A stretch of DNA of 58,862 bases from contig CANJXQ010000011.1 of the NCBI GenBank assembly GCA_947478805.1, positions 1 through 58,862 of the forward strand, in the 5' to 3' direction. The notes below the pieces were generated by a model that saw only the letters and a program-made list of their open reading frames with translations, was not told the origin of the DNA and searched no databases. Each line of letters starts with the position of its first letter. Positions within the stretch are counted from its first letter, which is position 1. This DNA is from Betaproteobacteria bacterium (GTDB lineage Bacteria > Pseudomonadota > Gammaproteobacteria > Burkholderiales > SG8-39). The position numbers and the translations under genes are program-made. Of the stretch, positions 1 through 8,580 are shown one piece after another.

Positions 1-717
1 ACCGGCGTGCTCGCCTCCGGCATGTCCAGTTCCTGGGCCATTGCGCGGCAGGCGCGCAAGACCTTCGGGCCGCTCCTCTCCGGCTTCGGCATGACCGAAT
101 TCTGCGTCGGCGCGGCGCTGTCGGCGCTCGACTCCACCGAGGAGCAGTGCGTGGAGGCGTCCGGGTACCCGGCCCCCGGCTACGGCGTTCGAATCATCGA
201 TCCGGCGACCGGCGCCGACCAGCCGACGGGAACGCCGGGCGAGATCCTCATCAGCGGCTACACCATGATGCAGGCCTACTTCAACAAGCCGGCAGAGACA
301 GCTGCCGCGCTCGATCGCGAAGGCTGGCTGCACACTGGCGACATGGGCGTGCTGCGGGAAGACGGGCACCTGCGATTCATGGGGCGCTACAAGGACATGC
401 TGAAGATCGGCGGCGAGAACGTCGACCCGATGGAAGTCGAGGCTTTCCTCATGGGACACCCGGCCGTCGACCTTGCGGTGGTCGTCAGCTACCCGGACGC
501 GCGCTTGAGCGAGGTCGGCGTTGCCTACGTGAGCCTGAAACCTGGCCATACGGTGACCGGCGAGGACATCATCGGGCACTGCCGGGGTCGCATCGCCAGC
601 TTCAAGATACCGCGCCGCGTGATCGTGACCGGCGAATTCCCCATGACGAGTTCCGGGAAAATCCAGAAGGCCAAGCTGCGCGAGGACGCGCTCAAGCGCT
701 TCCCGGTCGCCGGCTAG
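1..717 (+). CDS. Acyl-CoA synthetase (AMP-binding), 3' part only
   Basis: The reading frame is open from the first base, so the gene begins outside the window and only the last 238 residues are seen. They carry the second half of an ANL-superfamily adenylating enzyme: GFGMTEF (the A5-type motif), GWLHTGDMG (A7), GRYKDMLKIGGENV (A8 hinge) and near the C-terminus SSGKIQKAKLRE, whose Lys is the usual adenylation lysine. These enzymes activate a carboxylic acid through an acyl-AMP to its CoA thioester in the cytoplasm. The substrate cannot be read from this part. The aminotransferase gene follows on the same strand after a 156-bp gap, so the two are not obviously one operon. Confidence 0.9.
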   Translation, partial: TGVLASGMSSSWAIARQARKTFGPLLSGFGMTEFCVGAALSALDSTEEQCVEASGYPAPGYGVRIIDPATGADQPTGTPGEILISGYTMMQAYFNKPAETAAALDREGWLHTGDMGVLREDGHLRFMGRYKDMLKIGGENVDPMEVEAFLMGHPAVDLAVVVSYPDARLSEVGVAYVSLKPGHTVTGEDIIGHCRGRIASFKIPRRVIVTGEFPMTSSGKIQKAKLREDALKRFPVAG

Positions 718-873
718 ACGCCCGCAACCAGGCTGGCCAGACCCCACGCGCCGGCCGGCATCGCTTGCAAGGCCGGGAAACGGCAGGTCGTTCAATGCGA
801 GTCGTGCTTCAATTCCACTGCGGTGACGCTAAACTACGGCCTTTATCAAGACTCCCCACCACTTTGAGGCAAC

Positions 874-1896
874 ATGGAACAGGCAATCGACTGGAAGAAT
901 CTCGGCTTTGAGTACATGGATACGGGCTCGCATGTCCGCGCAGATTTCAAAAATGGGCAATGGACCCGGCCGCAACTGGTCAAGGGAAACCAACTCAACC
1001 TGCATATCGCCGCCACCTGCCTGCATTACGGCCAAGCCTGCTTCGAGGGCGTGAAGGTGTTTCAAAGGGTCGACGGCACAGTCGCGTGTTTTCGCGCGCC
1101 CACCCACGCAGACCGATTCGCATCCTCTGCAGCGCGCCTGTGCATGACGGCGCCGCCGTCGGAATTGTTCATCGAGGCAGTGGCAACCCTGGTGCGCGCC
1201 AATCGCTCTTATATCCCGCCATACGGCACCGGCGCGAGCTTCTACGTGCGTCCCTTGCTGATCGGGTCGAGCCCGATCATCGGCGTGCACGAAAGCCACG
1301 AGTACATCTTCATCGTGCTCGGATTGCCCGTTGGCCCCTATTACAAGAATGGGATGGTTCCGGTCCGGGGGCTGGTCCAGGAACAATACGACAGGGCTGC
1401 GCCGAATGGGGTGGGTCACGTCAAAGCGGCCGGCAATTACGCCGCCGGCATGCTGGGGGACAAGGAGGCCCGTGCAAGGAATTTCGACATTTCCCTGTAC
1501 CTCGACTCGGCCACCCACACCTTCGTTGACGAATTCACCACGTCTAATTTCATCGGCATCACGCGCGATCGACGATTTGTGACCCCGGACTCCAAGTCGG
1601 TGCTACCCAGCGTGACCAACAACTGCCTGCAACAGATTGCAGCCGATATGGGGTTCACCATCGAACGACGTCCGGTCCGCTGGGACGAAATCGGCAACTT
1701 CAGCGAGATCGGGGCCTGCGGCACCGCGGCGGTGATCACGCCGCTCTACTCGCTCACCCGCGGCAGTGAAACTGTGACCTTCGGCGACGCCAATACCCCG
1801 GGCCCGGTGCTCAGCAGCCTTTACGCGGAGATACAGGCGATTCAGTACGGCACCAAGCCCGATCGCTGGGGCTGGATCCACCCGTTGAGCACCTAG
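874..1896 (+). CDS. ilvE: Branched-chain amino acid aminotransferase (class IV, PLP)
   Basis: A 340-residue class IV aminotransferase that interconverts Leu/Ile/Val and their 2-oxo acids with 2-oxoglutarate/glutamate. The catalytic PLP lysine is K184 in GHVKAAGNYA. HYGQACFEGVKVF (about 51-63) and the late EIGACGTAAVITP segment (about 277-289) are typical of the long branched-chain aminotransferases of about 340-360 residues, as opposed to the shorter E. coli IlvE. The ATG at 874 follows TTGAGG at a suitable distance. It stands alone, convergent with the Bug receptor gene. Its neighbours are catabolic, so a role in amino acid degradation is as plausible as one in synthesis. Confidence 0.88.
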   Translation: MEQAIDWKNLGFEYMDTGSHVRADFKNGQWTRPQLVKGNQLNLHIAATCLHYGQACFEGVKVFQRVDGTVACFRAPTHADRFASSAARLCMTAPPSELFIEAVATLVRANRSYIPPYGTGASFYVRPLLIGSSPIIGVHESHEYIFIVLGLPVGPYYKNGMVPVRGLVQEQYDRAAPNGVGHVKAAGNYAAGMLGDKEARARNFDISLYLDSATHTFVDEFTTSNFIGITRDRRFVTPDSKSVLPSVTNNCLQQIAADMGFTIERRPVRWDEIGNFSEIGACGTAAVITPLYSLTRGSETVTFGDANTPGPVLSSLYAEIQAIQYGTKPDRWGWIHPLST

Positions 1897-1954
1897 GAAA
1901 GCCCTGAAAAACCGTCGAATTGAGCTGCGATCTTTCCAGCCTGTGTGCTGAAGC

Positions 1955-1969
1955 CGGGGCATGTCCCCG
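1955..1969. terminator. Small inverted repeat between convergent genes
   Basis: The 15 bases read CGGGG, a CATGT loop, then CCCCG, midway between the aminotransferase (+) and the Bug receptor gene (-). No T-tract follows directly on either strand, so a terminator role is only possible. Confidence 0.25.
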
Positions 1970-2058
1970 ACGTTGATGATCATATTTCAGATGGCAGCAA
2001 TCATGACGCTTACGTCCGTACCGTAGGACATCCTGTAATTTTTTGTCAGCATTAGAGA

Positions 2059-3024
2059 TCAGTCGACCTTCAGGCCGGCGGCTTTGATAATCGGCCCCCA
2101 GCGCAGGCGCTCGGCCACCACGTAGGCAGCAAGCTCCTGCGGCGAGCCGCCGCCCGGCTCGAAGCCCAGTTCCTGGAAACGCTTGAGCGTATCGGGCATG
2201 GCCAGCACCTTGTTGGATTCGGTGTTCAGGTAGCGAATGGCGTCCTGCGGCGTGCCGGCAGGGGCGAAAAAGCCCGCCCAACCGATGAACTCGTCGAAAC
2301 CCTGCACGCCCTGCTCGGCCACGGACTTCAGTTCCGGCATCAACGGGCTGGAGCGGCGCGTGGTGATGGCCAGTGGCCGCAACTGTCCCGATGAAACATA
2401 GGAGCGCAGCGCCGCGGCTGTTTCGATGATCACCTGCACGCGCCCGGCGATCACGTCCGGGATCGCCGGCCCCGGCCCGTTGTAGTTGATCAGGTAGAAC
2501 GGCGCCCCGGTGGTCTTCGAGAACAGCTCGTAGGGCATGCGTGTGGTGGTGCTGGTCACCGCGAAGTTGATGGTCCCGGGCTTCGCCTTGGCCTCGGCAA
2601 TCAGCGCCTGGATCGTGGTCGCGGGAAAGGACGGGGCCACTGCGATGAGGAACGGAAACTTCGCCGTCAGTCCGATAGGCTCGAAGTCCTTCTCCGGATC
2701 GAAGCCCAGCGACGAATACAGGAATTGATTCATCACGTTGGTTCCGAGCGACCCCAGGACCAGCGTATAGCCGTCGGCAGGTGCCTTGGCCGCCACCGCC
2801 ATGCCGATGTTGCCGCCCGCACCCAGGCGATTTTCGACCAGGTACTTCTGCCCGGTGGCACGCCCCAGTGCATCGGCGAAATAGCGCGTCGCCACGTCCG
2901 AGCCGCTGCCGGCCTGCGCGGTCACGATGATCCGCACTGGCTTGGCGGGATAGGACTGGCCAAGTACAGGCGCTGCCCCGCCTGCCAGCGCCATCAAAAA
3001 TGCGGATAGTTTCCATGCGTTCAT
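2059..3024 (-). CDS. Bug/TctC-family periplasmic solute receptor
   Basis: A 321-residue extracytoplasmic receptor of the tripartite tricarboxylate (TctC/Bug) family. It has an N-terminal signal peptide ending near VLGQ, followed by the standard SYPAKPVRIIV opening strand and the VENRLGAGGNIGM ligand-loop region. Such proteins bind organic acids and similar small molecules in the periplasm. The ATG at 3024 is preceded by AGGAGG at a good distance; longer in-frame extensions lack a signal peptide and are not used. No TctA/TctB membrane genes are in the window, so it is an orphan receptor. It is the last gene of a minus-strand group that starts at 5294 and contains another Bug receptor. Confidence 0.88.
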   Translation of the reverse strand: MNAWKLSAFLMALAGGAAPVLGQSYPAKPVRIIVTAQAGSGSDVATRYFADALGRATGQKYLVENRLGAGGNIGMAVAAKAPADGYTLVLGSLGTNVMNQFLYSSLGFDPEKDFEPIGLTAKFPFLIAVAPSFPATTIQALIAEAKAKPGTINFAVTSTTTRMPYELFSKTTGAPFYLINYNGPGPAIPDVIAGRVQVIIETAAALRSYVSSGQLRPLAITTRRSSPLMPELKSVAEQGVQGFDEFIGWAGFFAPAGTPQDAIRYLNTESNKVLAMPDTLKRFQELGFEPGGGSPQELAAYVVAERLRWGPIIKAAGLKVD

Positions 3025-3131
3025 CGATACCTCCTGTATTGGCCGGGGCCCCTCCGACTTGGAGTCTTCCCATGCGACCGAATCTGCGTCCCGCGCATCG
3101 TCGAGGGCAACTGCCGGCGCCCGGCAATCGC

Positions 3132-3701
3132 CTACCGACCTTTGCCTGGCGCCAATTCTCCGCGCTTTCGCGCCGCAGCGTCCGAAATGCCCGCGCCGGC
3201 CACATGCGCATGATCGCCCCACTTGGCACCGTCTTCGCTCAGGATGGAGGTGGGCTTCACTCGGTAGAAAACCCGGCCGACTTCGGTATAGCCCTTCCAG
3301 AACTCATCCAGGTCGAGGCCCTTGACTGTCATGGTGGGCGACTCCGGCCCCATGTAACGCAGCATCTTGCGACGCGTCGCCTCGTAGCCCGGGTCAGGTA
3401 CCACTTGCGCCACGCCCTGGATCACCACGTACTTCGGCGGGTACTCGTTGTTGAACACCGAGATGCTGATCCTCGGGTCGCGCGCAAGGCGCTTGACCAT
3501 CATGCGCGTGCTCCTGAGCGACAGGTTCATCGCCTCGCCATCCCACTCGAATCCGAGCACGGTGATGATCGGGGCGCCGCTCTTGCGCAAGGTGCTGACT
3601 GCAGCGAAACGCGGGACCGCGAGAAAGGCGTTGATTTCCTCGCGCGTCATCGCAAACGGGTTTTCCAAGTCGTCGGCTTGTTTCATGTCTCTGGCATCCA
3701 T
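3132..3701 (-). CDS. Pyridoxamine 5'-phosphate oxidase-fold (FMN/F420 binding) protein
   Basis: A 189-residue protein with the split-barrel flavin-binding fold. It opens with an N-terminal helix (MTREEINAFLAVPRFAAVSTL) and continues with the GAPIITVLGFEWDGEAM strand pair and RSTRMMVKRLARDPRISISV, as in PPOX-class F420- or FMN-dependent enzymes. Members reduce or oxidise small cyclic substrates or simply bind flavin or heme, so the reaction cannot be assigned. It sits between the Bug receptor gene and a SnoaL-like gene on the same strand. A second in-frame ATG lies at 3686, and neither start has a strong ribosome-binding site. Confidence 0.75.
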   Translation of the reverse strand: MDARDMKQADDLENPFAMTREEINAFLAVPRFAAVSTLRKSGAPIITVLGFEWDGEAMNLSLRSTRMMVKRLARDPRISISVFNNEYPPKYVVIQGVAQVVPDPGYEATRRKMLRYMGPESPTMTVKGLDLDEFWKGYTEVGRVFYRVKPTSILSEDGAKWGDHAHVAGAGISDAAARKRGELAPGKGR

Positions 3702-3724
3702 TCAGAATTCAAATTTTCGCGCTA

Positions 3725-4225
3725 CTACTTCCCCGTGAGCCAGTCGGTCGTCGACGAGGCCAGCCAGCCTTCGAGCGCGACCTGCGGCTCACCGACCACC
3801 GGATTGATGCGCAGCCGCGTAAGCCGCAGAAACGCGATCTTCCAGACGCCGTTCACCTTGCGATACTCCTCCTCGTAGTGACCGTAGCCCACGAATCCCC
3901 GGTAGCCCTTGCCGCGCCCGGCTTCGATCGGCGCGGAGAACTCGACCCAGTCGAACATCGACCAGATCCCCTTGGCCGTCGTCGGGCTGGTCAGCAGGAT
4001 TTCCGGCATGTGTCCCTGATGAACCGTGCGCGCCGGGCCAAGACGCGTTGCGTTCCTTGCCACGAATTCGTCGGGCCCGTTCGGTGCGCCGTTCACGCCG
4101 TCGAAACGCGCATCGTCGGTGAACTGCTGGCGCAGGTCGCTCCAGCGCTTGGTGTCGAGAAAGCGGAAGTAGCGCGCCTTCACCTGCTTGATGGCATCGA
4201 TGTCCCGCGGGTCCTGGTCTGTCAT
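3725..4225 (-). CDS. SnoaL-like / NTF2-fold protein
   Basis: A 166-residue protein with the SnoaL-type cone fold. The opening IKQVKARYFRFLDTKRW helix and FTDDARFDG segment are standard, followed by a strand carrying HQGHMPEI and a C-terminal KIAFLRLTRLR strand. Family members are cyclases, isomerases, dehydratases or small-molecule binding proteins, often in aromatic or polyketide metabolism; no specific role can be given. Its ATG at 4225 has a clear AAGGAG upstream. It lies 23 bp ahead of the FMN-type gene and 70 bp after the Bug receptor gene on the same strand, consistent with one transcript. Confidence 0.72.
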   Translation of the reverse strand: MTDQDPRDIDAIKQVKARYFRFLDTKRWSDLRQQFTDDARFDGVNGAPNGPDEFVARNATRLGPARTVHQGHMPEILLTSPTTAKGIWSMFDWVEFSAPIEAGRGKGYRGFVGYGHYEEEYRKVNGVWKIAFLRLTRLRINPVVGEPQVALEGWLASSTTDWLTGK

Positions 4226-4295
4226 TGCTGCTCCTTAAAAAAGATCGCCCTTCCCGTTGCGGCGACGCCGCAGCCTTTCCCGGCGGCCCGCCTGC

Positions 4296-5294
4296 TCACT
4301 GCAGCCTGAACCCCGTCTTTCGCACAACCGGCGTCGACGCATCGACTTCGCTGCGGATGAACGAAGCGAAATCGGCGGCACTCATGCCCACATTGGTGAT
4401 GTAGCCGTTGGCCTCCAAGCGCCTGGCGAGTTCCGGGTTCTTTTGCGCACCATTGAACGCGGCATTGAGCTTTGCGACGACGTCGGGCGCCGTGCCGCCC
4501 GGGGCGATCACGCCGAACCAGATCGACGGCGATACGTTGATGCCGGATTCGAGAAAAGTCGGGATGTCGAGGAAGGGCTTGATGCGCGTCTTCGCGGCAC
4601 TGGCAATGCCGATGGCCTTGCCGCTGTCGATGAAGGGGCGCGAACTCGCGGACAGGAACAGCAGGTCGACCTGCCCGCCGATCAGGTCGTTGAGCGCCGG
4701 CGTGGCGCCCTTGTAAGGAATCAGCGTGGCCGTGATGTCGGCGCTCTGCAGCAGCATCTCGCTTACGAAGTGCCCGCTGGATCCCGTGCCACCGTGCGCA
4801 AAATTGATCTTTCCCGGATTGGCCTTGGCATAGGCGATCATCCCCTTGGCATCGCGATACGGCAGGCCGGCGCGCCCGACCAGCGTGAGGTAAAGCTGTA
4901 TCCCGAGCGAAATGGGAACGTAATCTTTCCCGACCTCGAGCTTGAAATCGGGGTCGGCAATCGGCTGGATGACCATCAGGCCATCGCTGCCCCAGAAAAG
5001 CGTATGCGCATCGCCACGCGCCGCAATCAGGTCCTTGAGACCCAGCCGGCCATTGGCCCCGGGCCGGTTCTCGAAGACGACGGGCTGGCCGAGGATCTTC
5101 GCAGCTTCGGCGGAAATCGATCGCGCCCCGGCCTCGGTCGTGGATCCGCCGGCGTAGGGGTAGATGACGGTGATCGGTCGGGTCGGAAATGCCTGCGCAC
5201 GCGAGTCGTTTTGCGCGCCGAGGCTCAGGCACAGTAACGCTGGCGCAAAAATCCCCCACGCGCGACACAGGCCCCATGCGCTCCGGTTTTCCAA
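4296..5294 (-). CDS. Bug/TctC-family periplasmic solute receptor
   Basis: A 332-residue Bug-type receptor. It has a signal peptide rich in Ala and Leu ending near SRAQA, the opening strand AFPTRPITVIYPYAGGST, and VFENRPGANGRLG in place of the usual VENRPGAGG. The frame has no ATG before the signal peptide. The best start is TTG at 5294, with a G-rich stretch upstream, which makes the start less certain than the gene. It is the first gene of the four-gene minus-strand group ending at 2059 and is paralogous to the last gene of that group. The ligand is unknown. Confidence 0.83.
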   Translation of the reverse strand: MENRSAWGLCRAWGIFAPALLCLSLGAQNDSRAQAFPTRPITVIYPYAGGSTTEAGARSISAEAAKILGQPVVFENRPGANGRLGLKDLIAARGDAHTLFWGSDGLMVIQPIADPDFKLEVGKDYVPISLGIQLYLTLVGRAGLPYRDAKGMIAYAKANPGKINFAHGGTGSSGHFVSEMLLQSADITATLIPYKGATPALNDLIGGQVDLLFLSASSRPFIDSGKAIGIASAAKTRIKPFLDIPTFLESGINVSPSIWFGVIAPGGTAPDVVAKLNAAFNGAQKNPELARRLEANGYITNVGMSAADFASFIRSEVDASTPVVRKTGFRLQ

Positions 5295-5505
5295 TCACGC
5301 CCCCGTTGACTTGAATGCGCATGGTACTCAGCACGGCCAAGCATGGCAACGCAATCCTCAATGGCCATGTCGGTATTGCAGCAATTCCCCGGACACGCTG
5401 CGCAACGCACGCACTGCAGTCACGCGATCGCAGCATGGCGGAACGCTATAATCGCGCCCCACGATCCGTCACCAACGCATCACTGTCTTCGAATGGAAAC
5501 CGTCC

Positions 5506-6726
5506 ATGTATAGCGTCCTGCAGGGCCTCAATGTCGTCGAATGCTCGTCGTTTGTCGCCGGGCCCACCTGCGGTCTGTACCTGCTGCAAATGGGGGCCGA
5601 GGTGGTGCGCATCGACAATATCGGCGGTGGGCCGGACTTCAACCGCTGGCCGCGTTACAAGGGCGGACTCAGCCTTTACTGGGAAGGATTGAACAAGGGA
5701 AAGAAGTCGGTGGCCCTGGACCTGGGCAGCCCCGAGGGCAAGGAACTCGCAGTGCGATTGGCCACCGCCCCCGGCCCCGATCGCGGCCTCTTTCTCACCA
5801 ATTTTCCCCTCAACGGATTCCTCTCCCACGCCAATCTCGTCAAGCACCGCGCCGACCTCGTCACAGTTCGCATCATGGGCTGGGCAAACGGCAGGTCGGC
5901 GCTGGACTACACCGTGAACTGCGCGACCGGCATCCCCTTGATGACCGGACCTGCGGAACTGGGCGACAGGCCCGTGAATCACGTACTGCCCGCCTGGGAC
6001 CTGCTGGCCGGCGCTTCCGCGGCCTATGCCATGCTCGCGGCAGAACGCTACCGCAGGCAGACCGGCAAGGGCCAGGAGGTCTATATCCCACTCGGGGAGA
6101 TCGGCATGGCGACCATGGGCAATCTGGGTCAGATTGCCGAGGTCGTGGCATCGGGCGAGAGCCGCGAGCGTCTTGGCAACGACATCTATGGGGCATTCGG
6201 ACGGAACTTCGCCACCGCGGATGGGCATCAAGTGATGGTGCTCGCCGTCACGCCGCTGCAATGGGGCGCGCTGCTCAAGGCGCTAGACATCGGCGACGCC
6301 GTGCAGGGCATCGAGCGTTCGCTGGGTGTGTCATTTGCCAAGGACGAAGGCGTGCGCTTCGAGCATCGCAACGTTCTCTTCCCGCTTGTCGAGGCGAAGG
6401 TGGTGCGAATGAAGTTGCCTGACCTCAAGAAGATATTCGACGAGCTCGGCGTGTGCTGGGAACCCTACCAGACGATCAAGGAAGCGCTCGATTCCGATGC
6501 GCGTTTTTCGGCGGCGAACCCGCTGTTTTCACAAGTCACACATCCGAGCGGCCTGACCTATCTCACGCCCGGGGCCAGCCTGAGCTTCAACGGCCTGGAG
6601 CGCCTGCCGGCAAAGCGCGCACCGCGCCTCGGGGAACACACGGATGAAGTGCTGATGAGCTGCCTGGGAATGTCATCGGCCGAAGTCGGCAAGCTGCACG
6701 ACCGTGGCCTGGTGGCCAGCGCTTAA
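5506..6726 (+). CDS. Family III CoA-transferase, 2-methylfumaryl-CoA isomerase (Mct)-like
   Basis: A 406-residue CaiB/BaiF-family protein. The family works through an acyl-aspartate; D165 in NHVLPAWDLLAG is the likely nucleophile. Several blocks (GGPDFNRWP, GLFLTNFP, DYTVNCATGIPLMTGP, NHVLPAWD, YGAFGRNF, GEHTDEVL) match, as I recall the family, the Mct branch. Mct moves CoA within mesaconyl-CoA (C1 to C4) in the 3-hydroxypropionate cycle and related glyoxylate assimilation. No mesaconyl-CoA hydratase or malyl-CoA lyase gene is visible here, so the exact substrate remains inferred. It is divergent from the Bug receptor gene at 5294 and convergent with the ABC permease gene. Confidence 0.72.
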   Translation: MYSVLQGLNVVECSSFVAGPTCGLYLLQMGAEVVRIDNIGGGPDFNRWPRYKGGLSLYWEGLNKGKKSVALDLGSPEGKELAVRLATAPGPDRGLFLTNFPLNGFLSHANLVKHRADLVTVRIMGWANGRSALDYTVNCATGIPLMTGPAELGDRPVNHVLPAWDLLAGASAAYAMLAAERYRRQTGKGQEVYIPLGEIGMATMGNLGQIAEVVASGESRERLGNDIYGAFGRNFATADGHQVMVLAVTPLQWGALLKALDIGDAVQGIERSLGVSFAKDEGVRFEHRNVLFPLVEAKVVRMKLPDLKKIFDELGVCWEPYQTIKEALDSDARFSAANPLFSQVTHPSGLTYLTPGASLSFNGLERLPAKRAPRLGEHTDEVLMSCLGMSSAEVGKLHDRGLVASA

Positions 6727-6730
6727 CAGG

Positions 6731-6816
6731 CGGGACCGCGCGGCCTGCTACGCAGGCTCGGCCGCGCTGCTCAAGGCAGGACCGCGCCGCCTGCTACGCA
6801 GGCTAGGCCACGCTGC
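6731..6816. repeat. Two tandem REP-like palindromic units between convergent genes
   Basis: Two imperfect direct copies of a roughly 39-bp unit (6732-6770 and 6778-6816) share the core CCTGCTACGCAGG, itself an inverted repeat. In the first copy the core is framed by GCGCGGCC and GGCCGCGC. The pair fills the gap between the Mct-like gene and the last gene of the ABC operon, so both transcripts run into it. A shared transcription stop or mRNA-stabilising REP element is plausible. Confidence 0.6.
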
Positions 6817-6894
6817 GGAAGTAGCACACTGATTTAGGGGGAGCGCGAAGCGATGCTTCCTCTTGCATCGCCACTGACGCCCAAGCACTAGACA

Positions 6895-7674
6895 TCAGAA
6901 TGCGTGGGGCATCCAGCGCGTCGCGCGGGTTTCGATCCTGGAAATAAGGTAGTCCAGAAGCGAGGCCAGAGCGACCACCACCACCAGCGCCGCCCAGATG
7001 GTATCGACGTCGAACAGGTTCTGGCCCTTGACTATCAGGTAGCCAAGGCCGGACGTCGTCCCCACGAACTCCGCCACCAGCGCTGCCTGGAAGGCGAAGC
7101 CGATGTTCGTGCGCGCAGAGGCGACGATGGCGAGCGTAAGCGATGGCAGGTACACGTTCCAGGCCATCTCCCAGCGATTGCCCCCGAGAATCCTCACGTT
7201 CGATACCAGGTCCTTGTCGATGTCCTTCAGCGCATTGGCAATTCCGACCGCCACCAGGATGACGATGACCGCCACCACGAGCGCAATCTTCGACGCCACG
7301 CCGAAACCGAGCCAGATGATGAAAAAGGGCTGGAGAATCAGTCGGGGCATGCCATTGAAGAAGATCAGGAACGGCTCGACAACGTCATGTGCGGTCCGCG
7401 ACAGGCCGATCCAGGCGCCTAGGGCGCCGCCCGCCACGGTGCCGATCAGGAAGCCGGCAAGCAGTATCCCCAGCGTCGACAGCATATGCCTTCCCAGGGA
7501 CCCGTCTACGATCCAACTCCATAGCCGGTCTACGACCCCGGCCGGAGAACCAATGAACGCCTGATCGACAACACCCAGCCGGGACACATAGTGCCATGCA
7601 GCAATCGCCGCCAGGATCACCGCGACTTGCGCCGCGACCATCGTCAGGCGCTGGGTGTTCAAAACGCGCGCCAT
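6895..7674 (-). CDS. ABC transporter permease (SsuC/TauC type)
   Basis: A 259-residue inner-membrane permease with about six hydrophobic segments. The EAA-type coupling loop (NVYLPSLTLAIVASARTNIG) is followed by the FVGTTSGLGYLI ending typical of nitrate/sulfonate/taurine importers. It pairs with the permease encoded just upstream, whose end it overlaps by 16 bp, and with the ATPase at 9739 and the binding protein at 8581. It is the last gene of the long minus-strand operon that begins at 17852, which ties the importer to the P450/thiolase catabolic genes. The transported compound is not identifiable from the sequence. Confidence 0.88.
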   Translation of the reverse strand: MARVLNTQRLTMVAAQVAVILAAIAAWHYVSRLGVVDQAFIGSPAGVVDRLWSWIVDGSLGRHMLSTLGILLAGFLIGTVAGGALGAWIGLSRTAHDVVEPFLIFFNGMPRLILQPFFIIWLGFGVASKIALVVAVIVILVAVGIANALKDIDKDLVSNVRILGGNRWEMAWNVYLPSLTLAIVASARTNIGFAFQAALVAEFVGTTSGLGYLIVKGQNLFDVDTIWAALVVVVALASLLDYLISRIETRATRWMPHAF

Positions 7675-8447
7675 TTGTTCATCGGGCGCTCAACATAGAC
7701 CAACAGCCTGTCGAACGCCACGGCGGCAATGGCAACCACAAGTATCCCCGCAATCACGATGTCCGCCTGCAATGATTGCTCTGCACTGGCAATCAGGAAT
7801 CCGAGGCCCTTGATGGAACCCAGGTACTCGCCCACCACGGCAGCGAGAAGCGCCCAGGCCCAGGACAGCCGCAGGCTCGAAAAGAGCCAGGTGATGATCG
7901 CCGGTATGTAGACGTGCAAAACCAGATCCCACTTGGACGCACCATGGAGTCGGGTGTTGGCCAGCATGATGGGATCGATCGTCCGAATGCCCGTCAGGAC
8001 GCCGTAGAGGACGATGAAGCTGATCAGGCTCGCCACGAAATAGACCTTGGACTGCAGGGTGGTACCAAACCAGAAAATAAACAACGGTGCCAAGGCGATT
8101 TTCGGCAAGGCGTTCATGGCCGCGAGAAAAGGCGACATGAAGCGGGAAATCCATGGACTGGGAGCAAGAATGGCCACCAGCACAAGCGCCACGACCACTC
8201 CCAGAAGATATCCGAGGATGGCCTCTTCAAGCGTTGTCCCAACGTGTCCCCACCAGACCGGATCCTGCACCCATTGGAAACACTTGAGAATCACCTGCTG
8301 TGGCGAACTGACAATCAGCTTCCAGAAATCACTCTTGCTGCCCATGTATTGCCAGGCGGCAAGAAACCCCACCGTCAGGCCGATGCGCCAGGCCAAGACG
8401 GTGATGTTTCGGCTACGTTCAGCATTGCTGGCCACGACTTCCGGCAT
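7659..8447 (-). CDS. ABC transporter permease (SsuC/TauC type)
   Basis: A 262-residue integral membrane protein, homologous to the neighbouring permease, so the channel is probably a heterodimer. Visible features are an N-terminal membrane segment (ITVLAWRIGLTVGFLAAW), four to five more hydrophobic stretches, the coupling loop HVYIPAIITWLFSSLRLSW and a GEYLGSIKGLGFLI ending. Two different permease genes in a TauABC-like set are unusual; most such importers use one. The gene lies 133 bp downstream of the binding-protein gene and overlaps the next permease by 16 bp. Confidence 0.88.
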   Translation of the reverse strand: MPEVVASNAERSRNITVLAWRIGLTVGFLAAWQYMGSKSDFWKLIVSSPQQVILKCFQWVQDPVWWGHVGTTLEEAILGYLLGVVVALVLVAILAPSPWISRFMSPFLAAMNALPKIALAPLFIFWFGTTLQSKVYFVASLISFIVLYGVLTGIRTIDPIMLANTRLHGASKWDLVLHVYIPAIITWLFSSLRLSWAWALLAAVVGEYLGSIKGLGFLIASAEQSLQADIVIAGILVVAIAAVAFDRLLVYVERPMNKWRAF

Positions 8448-8580
8448 CAGAAAAGCTCTGAAGAAACCTGAGTTGCGTCGCGAGGCAGCGCAGCCGGACG
8501 AGCGCGGGAAAGCCGACTCAAGGAGTTACACGTTTTCATCGTCGGAAAACCCTGGCGGTGTTTGCTGAATCAGAGCCTTC

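Noticed and set aside
4222-5436. 404-codon frame overlapping the Bug receptor on the same strand
   Set aside because: It is Arg/Ala-rich with no signal peptide; the overlapping frame encodes a clear TctC-type receptor.
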